A stretch of DNA of 64,000 nt from Linanthus parryae (GCA_023055425.1 JALGPY010000003.1:68618991-68682990), one strand, 5' to 3'. Shown: positions 46,930 through 58,853, counted from the first letter of the stretch. Numbers and translations are program-made. Notes: a model not told the origin generated them from the sequence alone.

Positions 46930-48017
46930 TTGATACAAGTCGGGGACTTCTTTAAAGGAATGAAAAAAGAGAAGATGGATTGGATGAATGATGTAGGGCT
47001 TGGATGTCTTAGTAAGCTTCCAGAAGGCAACTTGCCGTGTGATTTCTCTATGTATTGTATGGGGTTATTCAACCTTGCCACTAGAACTATCGAAGCTCAT
47101 GGTTGTTTGTTAAATATCGACGACAAAGCTGTTCACTGGCTTCTAGGGGTAAGTGGTTCAGGGGAAGTGATCAACCTTCTAGCAGAAAATAATATATTAT
47201 GCTCTGAGGAAGAACACGAATCAGCCCACAAACTCGGAATTGAAAAACAGGTTGTGGGGATCAGCACAGTGTCCGCTTTGCTTAAGAATGACCATAGCCT
47301 CAGCGATGAGTGGAAACGTAGCGTTGTCATCCTCATCCATGATTGTTGTGGGAAACCTACTAGTAAGATGTGCATAAGCCAGGCGCTTGTGAGATTTTCC
47401 ATGGACTTGGAACGATTGAACCGCTTGAACTGGTGTAAGCATTTTTTTGATCACTTGTGTAAACAGCAGAAGGATGTCATGCTAGGTAAACAGAATTCAG
47501 GAGGCAGTCGCGCTCTGATACCCATGGTATATCTCGAACAACTGTCTATGGTTAGTTTATTACTCTGATTTCCATATGTTTGTGTATGACCAAATTTTTA
47601 TGCTTTTGTGTAGTTGGCGTACCTCGAGGTTTTTGAACTGCAGCTGGACGAAAACCGCAAGGCCACCACATATACAAAGGATGGTCCTCGCATAGGCTTG
47701 TGGAAAATACTCAACATGAAGAAGAGGTGGCATTTTTTGGTAGAGATACAATCCCATGCGAGTGATGTTTTTTCCTACGTTGTCATCTCGTTATGTAGAT
47801 GAGCAGTCGCTAAGAACCTAATCACTTTGTTGTTTGTTAAAGCTGTAACACTTTCAATTTTCTTAATGTGATTTTTCAGTCTCATTGGTGGGATCATCTG
47901 TCATTGCAGAACAACAGTATCAAACTTATGTCGGTTGACAATATTAAGAGCTTTCCCCCTTTTATTTTGCAAAGGATTGAAGAAAACGATAGACCATACC
48001 TGAAGTTTGTTGCTTGG
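46930..48017 (+). pseudogene. Plant-mobile-domain-like gene, 5' exons, cut by the Tat insertion
   Basis: Exon A is open from at least 46930 to 47550; the first ATG in frame is 46960. A 63-bp intron (47551-47613, GTTAGT to TGTAG) joins it in frame to exon B (47614-47778). A second intron (47779-47879, GTTGTC to TTTCAG) leads in phase to exon C (47880-48017). Residues VGLGCLSKLP, then AVHWLLGVSGSG, resemble the block that opens the aminotransferase-like plant mobile domain in proteins that often also carry a Ulp1-type protease domain. Exon C ends at FVAW, where the LTR begins. The reading frame resumes at 62822. The family call is from pattern alone. Confidence 0.55.
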
Positions 48018-48645
48018 TGTGCACAAGAGATTCCGGCGGGGAGAACTCCGTGTACACCGTAAGTAGAGGATCAGAGATAGCACAGGAAGAGTTGGGTTGT
48101 GTGTAGGGAGAGAGTAAGGCAATAGTAATGTCTGAGAGAGAGACAGAGGTTTGGCAGAGCTTCCGCGTATGGCTAGTGTGTTCTGCTTTGTATGGAAATG
48201 TTAACGTCCTATATATAACGGAGAATGTGACCGTTGCAGCGTGGTTAATGCGCCCATTAATGGCGGCTTAATTATCTTAACCACAACGGCACGTTCGTCC
48301 TCATATATAGGGACCGTTACAGCACGTTATGCGCGAATACCGGAACCGTTATGGGGTTGACCGGGTTTGACCGGATTGACCGGGTTTATGGAGCTCGTGC
48401 CATAAGTCTCTCAAAAGCAGTTACAAAAGGTCGCGCGCGGGCTTGGCTCGCACGCGACAGGACTTACTGTAGCCTCCAAACCACTAAGTCCCTACAAGTC
48501 CCGTGCAGTGGTATGCGAGGGCTCTGTCTCGCAGCCCCCACATGGATCAACGCGGCTGGTGATCCAGTGTGTGTGGAGCACAATATGGTGTGCTGGATGG
48601 TTTCCACATGGCCAAGATCTGTCAGCTCAGAAAGCACTATATACA
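48018..48645 (-). repeat. 3' LTR of the Tat element
   Basis: Plus strand reads TGTGCACAAGAG at its left end and CTATATACA at its right. On the minus strand a TATA-like CCCTATATATGAGG lies near 48300-48313. Confidence 0.9.
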
Positions 48646-48660
48646 TTAGCCCCCTTTCTG
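48646..48660 (-). promoter_or_regulatory. Polypurine tract of the Tat element
   Basis: The minus strand reads GCAGAAAGGGGGCTAA just before the LTR. Confidence 0.75.
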
Positions 48661-49503
48661 CGCGTGAAGACTCATAGCTGGATAGACTTCCATGCGCGGA
48701 AACCAACATACGCGTCGCCGCCACGCACCAATTCAAATATGAGTAAATTCAGCCCCCGTGCGTGCCATTATGACCTAAAACCCCTAGAGTCGTGCCGTCT
48801 AGCCTTTAGGGTTTTAGGCGTGACGTCATCTTGTCCTGTGATTGCGCGATTCGACGGTGACGGTTGCGATTCGACTACTGAATGGACGCAACCCTTCATT
48901 GTTTTTGGATAAATACTTTGTACTCTCCATTTTTGCAAAGCATCACTTCTTTCTCTTAAAGTGAATGATACCCGGAAGTCTTCGAGAGCAGATTCAGATA
49001 ATCAATCACCAGTTCAGAATTGCAAATCGTCTCCTTCAACTGTCTGCATCCAAGCAAGCTTTACAGAAACATGGTTGGCCTTGTTCAATTTCGATTTAAA
49101 ATGCTAGTATATGCTTTGAACTGCGTTGGATCTGCAAACCCATGACATATTATCTGCTGAGAACTTGCAAAGAAACTCACAATCTTTGAATCCAATTTCG
49201 ACTTAGTCCTCCGATGATAAAGACCTTGAATGTAGGGTTTTTGAAATCTCTGATAATGCAAACAATTCCAATCTCTAATTTTTCTGAAATTCATACCAGA
49301 AACTGTTCATCTTTCTTCCCATAGATCTTGAATCTCGAAATTCAAACTGAAGTGTGCATATTTCTCCCCCCTTTTTTCTTTCTTTTCCGCATGAATGGCA
49401 AAGACAAAAGGAACTAGACCCACCAAGGAGGACGAATAAATACCTGATCTTCCACAAGCTTTATGGCGAAAAGCCCCCTACCTGGGTGGCAAGGACTTCT
49501 ACC
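48661..49503 (+). other. Upstream region of the antisense gene inside the Tat element
   Basis: No coding frame stands out. GGATAAATACTTTG at about 48908 could act as a TATA-like element for the rightward gene that follows. A short ATG frame at 49395 (MAKTKGTRPTKEDE, then stop) may be the remains of the original N-terminus. Confidence 0.4.
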
Positions 49504-51276
49504 ATGCGAAGATTTAAGGAAAAGAAACTGCCTGCTTCTGTCCCCAATGAGGGATTGTTAACATTAACCCCTCCAGTTAACTCGGCTTTGCTTGATTTGA
49601 TTGGCTCTGAGGACGTGGTTCGATTGGGAATCGAAAATGGGTACTTCTCGTATGCCGCGATTTCCACCCAAGCTTTTGTCCAGAAATTGGACTACATGGA
49701 TGAGTGGATTGACCATGTGTTGACCAATCATGTTGTGACTCTTAATGAGGCTGGTGTATACTTCGTCGTTCGTGTTATGAAGGGTGCTGCCGTGAAGCTG
49801 GACCAGTCCATGCTTCTAAACCTTCTTTCCCGCTACTCGCCTGCGACTCACACTTTTCACTTTGCTGAGTTCGAGGCTGCCCCCACACTCGAGGACGTGC
49901 ATATGCTGTATGATCTGTCTCCCATGGGTGAGGTGGATCCTTTGAGTCCCTTGAGGACGGATGCGGAGATTGCTTTGTACACGCAGATGGAGGAGTGCTT
50001 GTCAGAGGTAAAGAAAATCTCCACCCGGTGGACCACTACAAAAGCCCTTCCTGACTGGCAGTTGGTTGACACGTCTGCGAAGAATACTTGGAACAAATGG
50101 GTGCAGTACTTTTTCCGTGATTATGCGAACAGCAGCATCACCAAGAAGCTTCTGAGTCAAGACCCAGAGGCTAAGAATTATGTGGAGGGTAAGGGTTATC
50201 ACTTGACCCTTTTTGCCTTCCTCTGTGCCTGGTTGTCGAGGTACTTAATCGATGGTCACCCGCACGATGGGGTCTTCTATCACGTTCTGCCGCTTGCTGT
50301 GAAACTGGCCCTTGGCCAGAAAGTCGCACTCGGACCCTTGGTCTTGGGCACGCTGTACTACAGACTGGATCAACTAGTTGTGGCTATGAAAGAATCACGT
50401 GGCCGCCTCGACATACTGACTTTCCTTAACATTGCCAGCCTGACAATGTGGGTCTTTAAGCGATGGCCTTCCTATGCCCCAACTGCTTCTAAGCCCAACA
50501 AGTGGTGTCCCCCAGGCGCGGTGGAGGAGCGTAACAGCGGCAGAGCTGCAAGGTGGTTCGGAACAAACAATACCAAGTGCGTTTGGAGTCTGATATGCGA
50601 CAATCGGCGAGAGTTCATAGCCAGGCCCTATGCCATGCGTATTGAAAACGTGCGATGGTTTCCAAAGATGTATCCTTCTAAGGGTGTTGTGTTTTCAGAA
50701 GAGCTCCTCTTCGAAGATGGAGAGCATTTCCATGAGCGATATCGCGAATTCTTTTGCTGGTGCCTGCGAGGTTCCCTTCCTGCTCTCGTAGAGCATATTC
50801 GTGAGCTCGCGCCTAGGTATGAGAGGATTACCGTGGATGTTGACCCCACTCGCGTTTCTCCCCAGTTCGGCTTTGATGCAGTGGCACCATCAATCTGGCC
50901 ACAGTCTATTATCAGAGGCTGCTATAAGCGTTTGTTGACAAAGGAGTGCAAAACAGTCTTCATGAGCAATCTTCCCTTTGAGCAACCCGCAGGTAACCGC
51001 GAAGGTGGTTGTTCCAAATACTGGCTCGCATACTGGAATGCCCAGCAGACAAGATTTGAGACGCAGTCGGCCCCCCAGCCAAGCAGAGCTCCTGTGGTCA
51101 AAAGAAACTCTTTCCCGTTTCGTCCCAATTGCAGTCTGGACGAGTCTGAATATGGTTGCTACTCATTGTTGGATCATGAGAACCATTTGTGCCCTGCCAT
51201 CATTCTAGATGAAAAGATCGCCGTAGTTAGGAAAGGCGACTCGCATGTCATCAGATATCGCGAGTTTTTTGCTAAG
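49504..51276 (+). CDS. Antisense gene of the Tat element, exon 1: plant mobile domain
   Basis: The frame is open from 49354, but only from a GTG; the first ATG in frame is 49504 (MRRFKEKKLP). About 590 codons run to a GTAAGC donor at 51277. The part SRYSPATHTFHF followed by APTLEDVHMLYDL has the form W..eTHtFh...TLeDV..L of the aminotransferase-like plant mobile domain. No transmembrane segment is visible. It reads opposite to gag-pol, and lies between pol and the 3' LTR. Extra antisense ORFs at this place are known for some Tat elements. The exon is unbroken, while gag-pol of the same copy has many stops. Confidence 0.7.
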
Positions 51277-51354
51277 GTAAGCAACTTCTTTTGCATGCGC
51301 TAAGCTTCTTTACTTTCACATATTGACATCTTTATTCTACGCTGCGTGCTGTAG

Positions 51355-53690
51355 TGCCATGTGCGGAGGTTTGCATCTGGCGATCTTTCCAAGTCGCTGG
51401 TCAACACCATTGTTACCACTAGAAGACAAGGACAGACGTTCCTGCTAGCATCTAGGATGGATCCTGAGGTCGAAACCAGGATTCGCGAGGTCATGAATGC
51501 TTTTGCTGACTCGCTGATAGACAACGCTCCGGCTTTGTCTCCCCCTAGAGATGATCCGTCTCCTCCAGCGACTGCCGCGCCAAGAGAGAAGAGACCCAGG
51601 CAAAGAGGAATTACAATTTCTTCCCCTAGAAGTGCTCCAACTTCCCCTCCTGCGAAGTCCCTTTCTGCCAAGGAAAAAGGCAAAGGTCGCATGCCCAGTA
51701 AAGCGCGGAAAGAGCTCGCAGTAGAGACCTTCATTCCATTCGGCCAGGAGGAAGAAGAGGAGGGGCGGGAGCCAAGATAAGGAGATGAAGAAGAAGAAGA
51801 AAGAGTAAATGTGATACATGAGGAAGAATCAGGAGGTATCTCAATCGCGTTTCCCTTCTCATTATCGTAACTCTTTCGCAACTTGATTTTGAACCAATCG
51901 TTTCTTCGCAGATGATGACGATGAGACCATCAGTGGCCTTTTGGCCAAGAGGCAGAAGAGGGGTGCTCATTCTGGCATTTCTGACGAACCCATAGGCGAG
52001 GACATTCTCGCCGAGTCCAGGAAGACAGCTGCGGAAGCTGCTGAAAGGAGAAGACAGCGAGAAGAGGAGGAGCTCGAGCGTGTGAGGCAGAGGAGCCTCG
52101 AAGAACAACATGTTGACGACTTAGTGCGTCCAGCTGATGAGGAAGATGTGCTTCCCGAAGAGGTGGCTCCTCGAGCTGAGGAGGAGGATGCGGCTCCAGA
52201 AGAGGATGCAATAGCCTTGGAGCAAGCCCAAGCAGATTTTGAAGAAATCGCAGGCGGCAATGAAGGTGAGATTTTTAATGTCGCAGTAACTTATCGAGAC
52301 GTTATTGTTGGTGCATTAAAGCATGGTGTGTCAAAAGCTGACATTCGCCGTTGGCTAGTAGGCAAGTGCGGTGAACCCTCAGGTAATCACTTGAACGATA
52401 TGCATGAACTGGACTTAGCAACTCAAAACAAAATCATGACTGGTTTCTTTGCGCCCCAGGTCACGCTCATCTTAAAGACATTCTTAATGAAGACATATTA
52501 ATAGGGCAAGGTTCCACGTCCTTAGCGTATGACGAGGATATGGCAATCCCACCTTCGCGTGGAGGTGCTTGCTCTTAGCTTAGCAAAGATAATAAAATAT
52601 CATATGATACAAGTTACCTCATATTATCGCATTTTGTATCGCAGGCAATGCTGATGAACCCGTGTTGGAGCAAAGGAGTCAACTTTCTGCGTCCTATGTC
52701 CCGGTTTCGAGTTCTCATACCGAGAAGCCCGTCGCAGCTGCTGAATACGCAGGAGAGCCTTTTGAGGACATCATCTAACTTTCTGATGATGCCGAGGCTG
52801 ACACTGTGCTAATGGAGGAAGATGTCCATGCTGGTGCTGAGGAAATAAGAACAAGTGTTGTTGATGCTACCGCATCTGAAAATGTCCCTCGCCAAGCAAC
52901 TTCGGCTGCCACCACGCCTCCAGCGATGACTGAGTCGGCAGCACCTCTACCTGCGTGGAGCTTTTGGGGCTCGCAGGTCGGGTCTGCAATCGCACCTGGT
53001 GCGGCTTATACTCTTCCCCCTAACTATGAGGATTTAGAGCTCGCAGCTGATAAAAGGGCTATGGAACGAGGACAGTCTTCAACCACCCCAGCAATGCGCA
53101 TTCCTTCTCTTCGTGAGATCCTTGAAGGGACTGGTAAGTCGTGGTTTGCTGTTTGCATTTCGCAATATTCATTTGCGAGTTTGATAGCATAACTTGGCTT
53201 TAACATTGCTTCAGGTTTGAAGCAAGCCGATGTGGACTGGCTAGTTCGGATGCGCCTCACCTACCCCCAGTCATTTGCGAGATCTCTGGAGATAGGGTCC
53301 TTTGACAGGAGGCTATTTCTTTCCGAAGCCATCTGTATTTTGGAGCAGCTGTCCGCGGCCACACCTGCGACCATTTCTCCTCAGAGTGCCGAATTGCTTT
53401 TTGGCATGTGTCAAAATCTTGTCGCCAATGTTCAAGGCAGGCTGGGCTTCAAGTTTCTTGTCAAAAGAGTTACCCTGATTCGCGCGGCCGTAACTTTGAA
53501 ACGCGGCCACCAAAACCTCGCAGCTGAAAAGCAGAAGGTAGAGCAGCAAAAGCAAAAGGCTGAAGAGGCCATGAAGCTCTATGGTGAGATGAATGCCAAG
53601 TGCGAGCAATTAAAGCAGGAATTGGAGCAAGTGGAGAATCTGAGCCGTCAGTTCACCCCTCATGACTCATTGATCAAGGGTTTACTTTGA
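51355..53690 (+). pseudogene. Antisense gene of the Tat element, exons 2-5: charged region and coiled coil
   Basis: Splice sites that keep one frame can be placed: exon 2 51355-51835, exon 3 51912-52265, exon 4 52645-53133, exon 5 53215-53690. Donors are GTATCT, GTGAGA and GTAAGT; acceptors end TCGCAG, TCGCAG and CTTCAG. Exon 2 is Pro/Ser-rich and basic, exon 3 is Glu/Arg-rich and probably helical, exon 5 ends in a coiled coil (about residues 95-145 of the exon, repeats of EKQKVEQQKQKAEE type) before stop at 53690. Two in-frame TAA codons, at 51778-51780 and 52776-52778, break it unless splicing avoids them. The model is mine; no transcript evidence is available. Confidence 0.55.
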
Positions 53691-54082
53691 TTTTTGAATT
53701 TGAGAAGTAGCAAATAAATAGCTGAAACATTAATGTAATGTTGCTAGGGTTTCTCCCCCCTTTTTTTTCAAAAGAATCGAAGTGCCCGTTTTGCCCTTTC
53801 CGGGATTTGCTAGAATATCTCTGTGCATATCAATTCATGACATCAGCAATTAATATTCTGCCTTGATTTTCGCGCTAGTTTCTCATTAGATAAGCACGAT
53901 TTCCCTGGGAATTCCATCCGAATCATGACCATCCGTCATTAATTAGGATACGCAACTGAATCGTCATAGCCTTTAGTAGGGTAATTGATTGTTACCTCTT
54001 TTCAAGGCGTAAGTGATTGATCCTTACCATCTTTTCAAATTCAGCTGACTCATCTTTGCAACTGAAGAGTCTCAACAAGGTC

Positions 54083-54090
54083 TATATAAA
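54083..54090 (+). promoter_or_regulatory. Candidate TATA box, plus strand
   Basis: TATATAAA in the context GGTCTATATAAACCC, a strong plant TATA form, pointing rightward against gag-pol. No clear gene follows. It could drive a noncoding antisense RNA across the tandem repeat and pol. Confidence 0.35.
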
Positions 54091-54424
54091 CCCTGCCTTC
54101 TGCCATTTGGTTTCTTCATCCCAAAAACGTGCTTTGCCGTGAGTCCTTACGACTGCTGGCTTCAACGCTTGTTTTTCGTTGATTCATGGCAACTCCAAGT
54201 TGTGAAACCTGAGTTTGCGCTTTGTGCTATAGAAATAGCTTCCAAGATCCGCTTCATAAGGCTTATTGATCTTTATAATCATCATAAAGAAGATGGAGAT
54301 AATACCTCATGTGTGTTTGAAGAATTTTCTTCGTCTGTTATGTTTGCAGGTCATGTTTCCGGCCGCCTCCCGGCGAGGTGCAGCGCCGTAGTGACCTTGC
54401 TACCGACTCGTAATGAATGGTGGG

Positions 54425-54453
54425 ATTCTCCTCCAGCATGCCTGGAGGAGAAT
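54425..54453. repeat. Perfect 12-bp hairpin
   Basis: ATTCTCCTCCAG and CTGGAGGAGAAT flank the loop CATGC. Each arm is an exact complement of the other. Confidence 0.8.
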
Positions 54454-55104
54454 TTCTTGCCTCCTCGTTCTTGAACTCAGGGTGGCAAGCCAATGCGCTT
54501 GTCTATCTGGACAAGAAGCCCAGTACCCGAGGAATGACTGCTCCCCTTTTTTGCACGACTGCATACGCCGGAATAGGTGGTTCCTCTGGTACATATCTTG
54601 ATCAGAAAGAGGCTTTGTCAGATCCTGGGGTCTTGGACGTAGCGTCATCAAGATCTTGCTGCTAGGGACGTAGCGAATGGCGAGCTGATCTCTTCGCAGG
54701 AGCGTCCTACTTGCTACAGATCTTTGGCCGCAGATCTGTGTATCGCATAGCTAGTGTTAGGACCGTTAGGTTCATCCTTTTTCAGTTAGGATTCCCCCGA
54801 TGTGTAACTTCTCGCTTGTAAGTTACTTTTTGAATGCATTGTAAGCCATGTTGGCTGCGTAGTTAGATTTGAGCTTTTTCGCTTGTAAGCTGCTATCTAG
54901 ACAAATAAACTGTATGTCCTTTTGACTCATAATGATAAATCGCTTTGTACGTTTTGCTGTGTTGTTACAAAAAATTACAATTTCGCATGCGTATTGGCAA
55001 ATTTCGCCTTCTGTAGTGCTATACACACACTTTGTATTTGATATATGTCGTATAAATTCGCAGATATGTTCTTAGATCGTTCGAGATCGTGCTCGCGCAG
55101 CTTT

Positions 55105-55603
55105 GCTATCTTGGCAGATAGGCTTGTGATTTGCCCCAGATTAAAATGTAAGTGCTATCTCATCAGATAGGCTTTTGTAGATCACTTAAGATAATTTTCG
55201 CATGAGGTGCTATCGTGGCAGATAGGCTTAGAAGATCAATTAAGATCGCATTCGCATAGGCTGCTATCGTGACAGATAGGCTTAGAAGATCAATTAAGAT
55301 CGCATTCGCAGAGGCTGCTATCGTGACAGATAGGCTTAGAAGATCAATTAAGATCGCATTTGCACAGGCTGCTATCGTGACAGATAGGCTTAGAAGATCA
55401 ATTAAGATCGCATTTGCACAGGCTGCTATCGTGACAGATAGGCTTAGAAGATCAATTAAGATCGCATTCGCATAGGCTGCTATCGTGACAGATAGGCTTA
55501 GAAGATCAATTAAGATCGCATTTGCACAGGCTGCTATCGTGACAGATAGGCTTAGAAGATCATTTAAGATCATATTCGAATAAGTTGCTATTGCGGCGGA
55601 TAG
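55105..55603. repeat. 54-bp tandem repeat in the Tat 3' region
   Basis: Units starting GCTATCGTG.CAGATAGG begin at 55105, 55154, 55209, 55263, 55317, 55371, 55425, 55479, 55533 and 55587. The six central units are spaced exactly 54 bp and nearly identical; the outer ones are more diverged. Because 54 is a multiple of three and the unit has no stop in one frame of each strand, long repetitive ORFs appear on both strands. They are by-products of the repeat. Macas and others have described such 3' tandem repeats in Tat-type elements as seeds of satellites. Confidence 0.9.
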
Positions 55604-55814
55604 CCTATTGCCAACATTAATAATAAACTAAATGAAGCAACATAAACAGCTAGAAGTATGAAGTTCTTCTCATTTGGGAGAAGCCTTTTATTATAGTACT
55701 CTCATATGGGAGAGATGAGATTACAATTCTCTCATATGGGAGAGAAGATTGTGCGAATCATAGCTATACAGGGCATAAGGCAACGTTGTAATAAAACGCA
55801 TAAAATGAGAGAAG
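55604..55814 (-). other. Spacer between tandem repeat and integrase end
   Basis: CTCTCATATGGGAGAG occurs twice, at about 55701-55716 and 55731-55746. Nothing coding. Confidence 0.5.
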
Positions 55815-56357
55815 TCAAGGATAGTACTTCATAATCCAGCGCATGTTGACTGAGCTTGGGGTTGAGGTCGTTCCGTGCAACCTCCGTATGCTGCAGTAGC
55901 CACTGTCAAATACTTCTGTGACTTCAAGGGGCCCTTCCCAATTAGCTGCGAATTTTGGGTGAGCCGCCTCTCGCATGCAATGGTCAGATGCGCGCAAGAC
56001 CAAATCTCCAACTGTGAAATCTCTCCGTTGGACTGTTTTATTGTACGCACGAGCAATCCTTTCCTCATACCGCTTGTTGGTCCTTTTAGCTTGCTCTCGC
56101 TTTTCCTCCAGCAAGACTAAGTCATGATCGTGCTGATTGTCGTACAATGCATGGAAGGCCAATCTTGCCGAATCAACTTTCACCTCTGCAGGTACCACAG
56201 CCTCAGCCCCATAGCATAGGAGGAATGGTGAGACCCCTGTGGGTGTCCTTGGAGAAGTCCGGTAAGCCCACAGGGCTATGCTTAGAGAATCAGCCCACTT
56301 CTTGTGGTCATCTGCGACCATCTTGCTCAAGATCCTCAACAGCGTCTTGTTGGTCGC
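55815..56357 (-). pseudogene. Tat integrase, C-terminal part
   Basis: The frame continues that of 56361-58031 after one stop. It contains LWAYRTSPRTPTGVSPF, the usual run after the integrase core of plant gypsy elements, then a basic helical stretch and a GPLEVTEVFDSGYC-like small C-terminal fold. It ends at 55815 with NMRWIMKYYP. Confidence 0.85.
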
Positions 56358-58031
56358 TTATGCTTGCCCATTCCCTTTCGGGTAGTAGGGGGTGGAGCAT
56401 ATCTGCCTGATGTTGTATTCTGCTAGCTTCGCAGCCACCTGGCGATTAACAAAAGGAGTACCATTATCTGAAAGGATGGTGTTGGGAATTCCGAACCTGC
56501 ATATGATGTTTTCTTGGATGAAGTGGACCACAGCTAGCGCATTTGCCGTCTTCAGTGGTATCGCCTCCACCCATTTGGTGAACAACTCAGTCGCGGTGAG
56601 GATGAAATGATTCCCATGCGAAGTTGGTCGGATGGGACCAATGAAATCCAGCGCCCATGTGTGAAATGGCCATGGCGTTCCCAATGCATGTAGATCCACA
56701 GCAGGAGCGTGCACTAGGTTACCCTTAAATTGACACTCCTGGCAGCGTCGTACTTTGGCGCGGCAATCAGCATCCATCGTGGGCCAGAAATATCCAATTG
56801 AGAGGAGTTGCCTGCATAATTTCGCACCTCCCTGGTGTTCCACGTGATGAGAAAGGTCCATGAATTCTTGTGCTTCCCTGCCGTCTAGACATCGCAGCAA
56901 GTTGCCCTCATGGCCTCTTCGCCAAAGCAGGTTTTCTTGTACCACGTATCGGGATGCTTTCCTCTTCAATTTCTCAGCTTCTTTTCTCGATTCGGGTACG
57001 GTGCCCTGGGTGAGAAAATCGAAGAGTGGTTTCCTCCAATCCGCATCATCATCGGTTAGGGCGATGAGTAAAGAATCCTTGATCAGTGCGCAACTCTCGC
57101 ACTTTCCCTGTATTAGTGCTGCGGCTGTTGACATGTCTGGCCAGTGAATTCCATATCTCTGAGCCTTCCCATATATTGACACTTCGCTTTCTCCGCAAGC
57201 ATGTTGGTGAATCTTCTCTAACAGCAGCTGTCCCTCTTGCTCGGAGACGCATCGCATAAGTATTCCGCCAGGGCCCTTGTAGTAAAGTGCGTTGTCATGT
57301 ATGCAATACCCCTTTGTGAGTGCCCAGCTCTCGCTGCTTGTGCCTTCTGCGATGGCTCGTAAGATTGCCTTACTCCAGTCTGCATCGTCCATGCGTTCAT
57401 CGTCGCACGCGTCTTCTGTTAACGCCGACGATGTTCGCACTTCGATCGAGATTCTTGCGGGACATTTGTCTGTACTAACTTTGGATCCCAAGGTGGCCAA
57501 AGCGTCTGCATGCCTGTTGTCTGCTCGGGGCTTGTTCTCGTACCTAACGTCGCAGAATTGCTGCACCAGCTTTTGCACCAAAGTCCGGTAGGACAGAAGA
57601 TTTATCTCCTTCAAACCGTACTCGCCCGAGGCTTGCTTGACAATTAGCTTGGAATCCCCCATGACCGTCAGGTTGCTTACTTCCAAAGCCTTCGCTGCAC
57701 GATGTCCCGCTATGAGGGCTTCATATTCTGCCTCGTTGTTGGTGACTGCGAAGTCAAGCTTTGCGGACATCTGTATGACCTCCCCATCTGGCTTGGTCAA
57801 GACTATCCCAATGCCTCCACATTTCCTTGTTGACGAACCGTCGAAATGGAGCGTCCAATAGGGTACATCGACTGCATATATTTCAGGTCCCTCGAATTCT
57901 TCTTCGATCACGGGCTCGTGACTGTTATCGGGGAACTGTGCCAACAGATCTGCCACCGCCTGCGACTTGATCGCTCGCGGTCGCACGCATGTAATATCGT
58001 ATTGAGATATGGTCATATACCATTTCGCCAA
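56358..58031 (-). pseudogene. Tat second RNase H and integrase core
   Basis: The first 200 residues carry an extra, archaeal-like RNase H: DGSS, NNEAEYEAL, GDSKLI and HADALATL supply its acidic residues. Then come a degenerate zinc-like stretch and the integrase zinc site (HVEHQGG to CQECQ). The core has D in WALDFIGP and D in LSDNGTPF. The third catalytic residue, Glu after GNGQA, is replaced: the codon at 56358-56360 is TAA on the minus strand. This one change both stops translation and removes the active site. Confidence 0.88.
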
Positions 58032-58046
58032 TCTCCCCCCAAGATA

Positions 58047-58853
58047 TCATATGGGATCACTTTTTGTGACCACCACCACTTTGTGCGACGCAAAGTAGTG
58101 TCTCAACTTCTCTATTACGAAGAATAGGGCAAGGCAATGACGCTCGATGTCTGTGTACCTTGATTCGGCGGGCTGCACGATGCGAGAGATGTAGTAGATG
58201 GGCTTTTCCTGGCCCTCGTACTCCTGAGCCAAGAGTGCTCCTATGGACTTCCTTGTTGACGTCAGATACAGCAGAAGTGGTGATCCTAATTGAGGTGCGA
58301 TCATTATTTTGGAAGACGTCAGCAGATCCTTTAGTTTCCCGAACGCAGCTTCGTGCTCCGGAGTCCAGCTGTATACGACATCTTTCTTGAGAAGGGCACT
58401 AATGCAGCAGGTGATTTCAGCAATCGCTGGGATGAATCTTTGCAGATATGAGAGCTTTCCCAAAAATGTCTTCAAGGCACTTTGGTTATGGGGCGGCATC
58501 ATGCCAGTGATGGCTGATACTTTCGCAGGATCAGGCTCGATTCCTTGGAGATGCACCACGCATCCCAAGAACTTCCTTAATGTTACCCCGAATGCGCACT
58601 TCATGGGATTCATCTTCAGTTGAAAGCGTCTGCATCTATTGAACACTTCCCGTAAGTCTGCCAGGTGATCTGCCTCCTGCTTGGATTTAACCACCAGGTC
58701 GTCCACATAAAATTCCACTTCCTTGTGCATCATGTCGTGGAACAGGGCCATCATGGCCCGCTGATAAGTTGCACCCGCGTTTTTGAGACCGAACGGCATC
58801 ACCGTGTAGTTGAATACCCCCCACTGGAGTAATAAATGCGGTTTTCCGCGCAT
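58047..58853 (-). pseudogene. Tat reverse transcriptase C-terminal half and first RNase H
   Basis: MPFGLKNAGATYQ, FYVDDLVVKS and KFLGCVVH are standard gypsy reverse transcriptase blocks, here intact. The gypsy-type RNase H follows (SIGALLAQE, PIYYISR, ESRYTDIE). A TGA at 58047-58049 after TKSDPI ends the frame; the following sequence LGGRLAKWYM suggests that a few codons were also lost. Confidence 0.88.

Larger units (their letters stand above)
53691..55104. other. Tat element 3' region between antisense gene and tandem repeat
   Basis: No convincing gene. It holds a rightward TATA-like site (54083-54090) and a perfect 12-bp hairpin (54425-54453). The 111-codon frame at 54139-54474 has no recognised motif. 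GTAAGTTAC and similar short palindromes occur near 54818-54830. Confidence 0.45.

Noticed and set aside
51300..52260. Overlapping minus-strand ORFs, Ser-rich
   Set aside because: They mirror the Glu/Arg-rich exons of the antisense gene on the plus strand; Ser runs are the complement of charged codons.
55163..55573. 136-residue minus-strand ORF with an 18-residue repeat (and its plus-strand twin at 55269-55475)
   Set aside because: Both are produced by the 54-bp tandem repeat, whose length is a multiple of three. There is no sign of a gene beyond the repeat.
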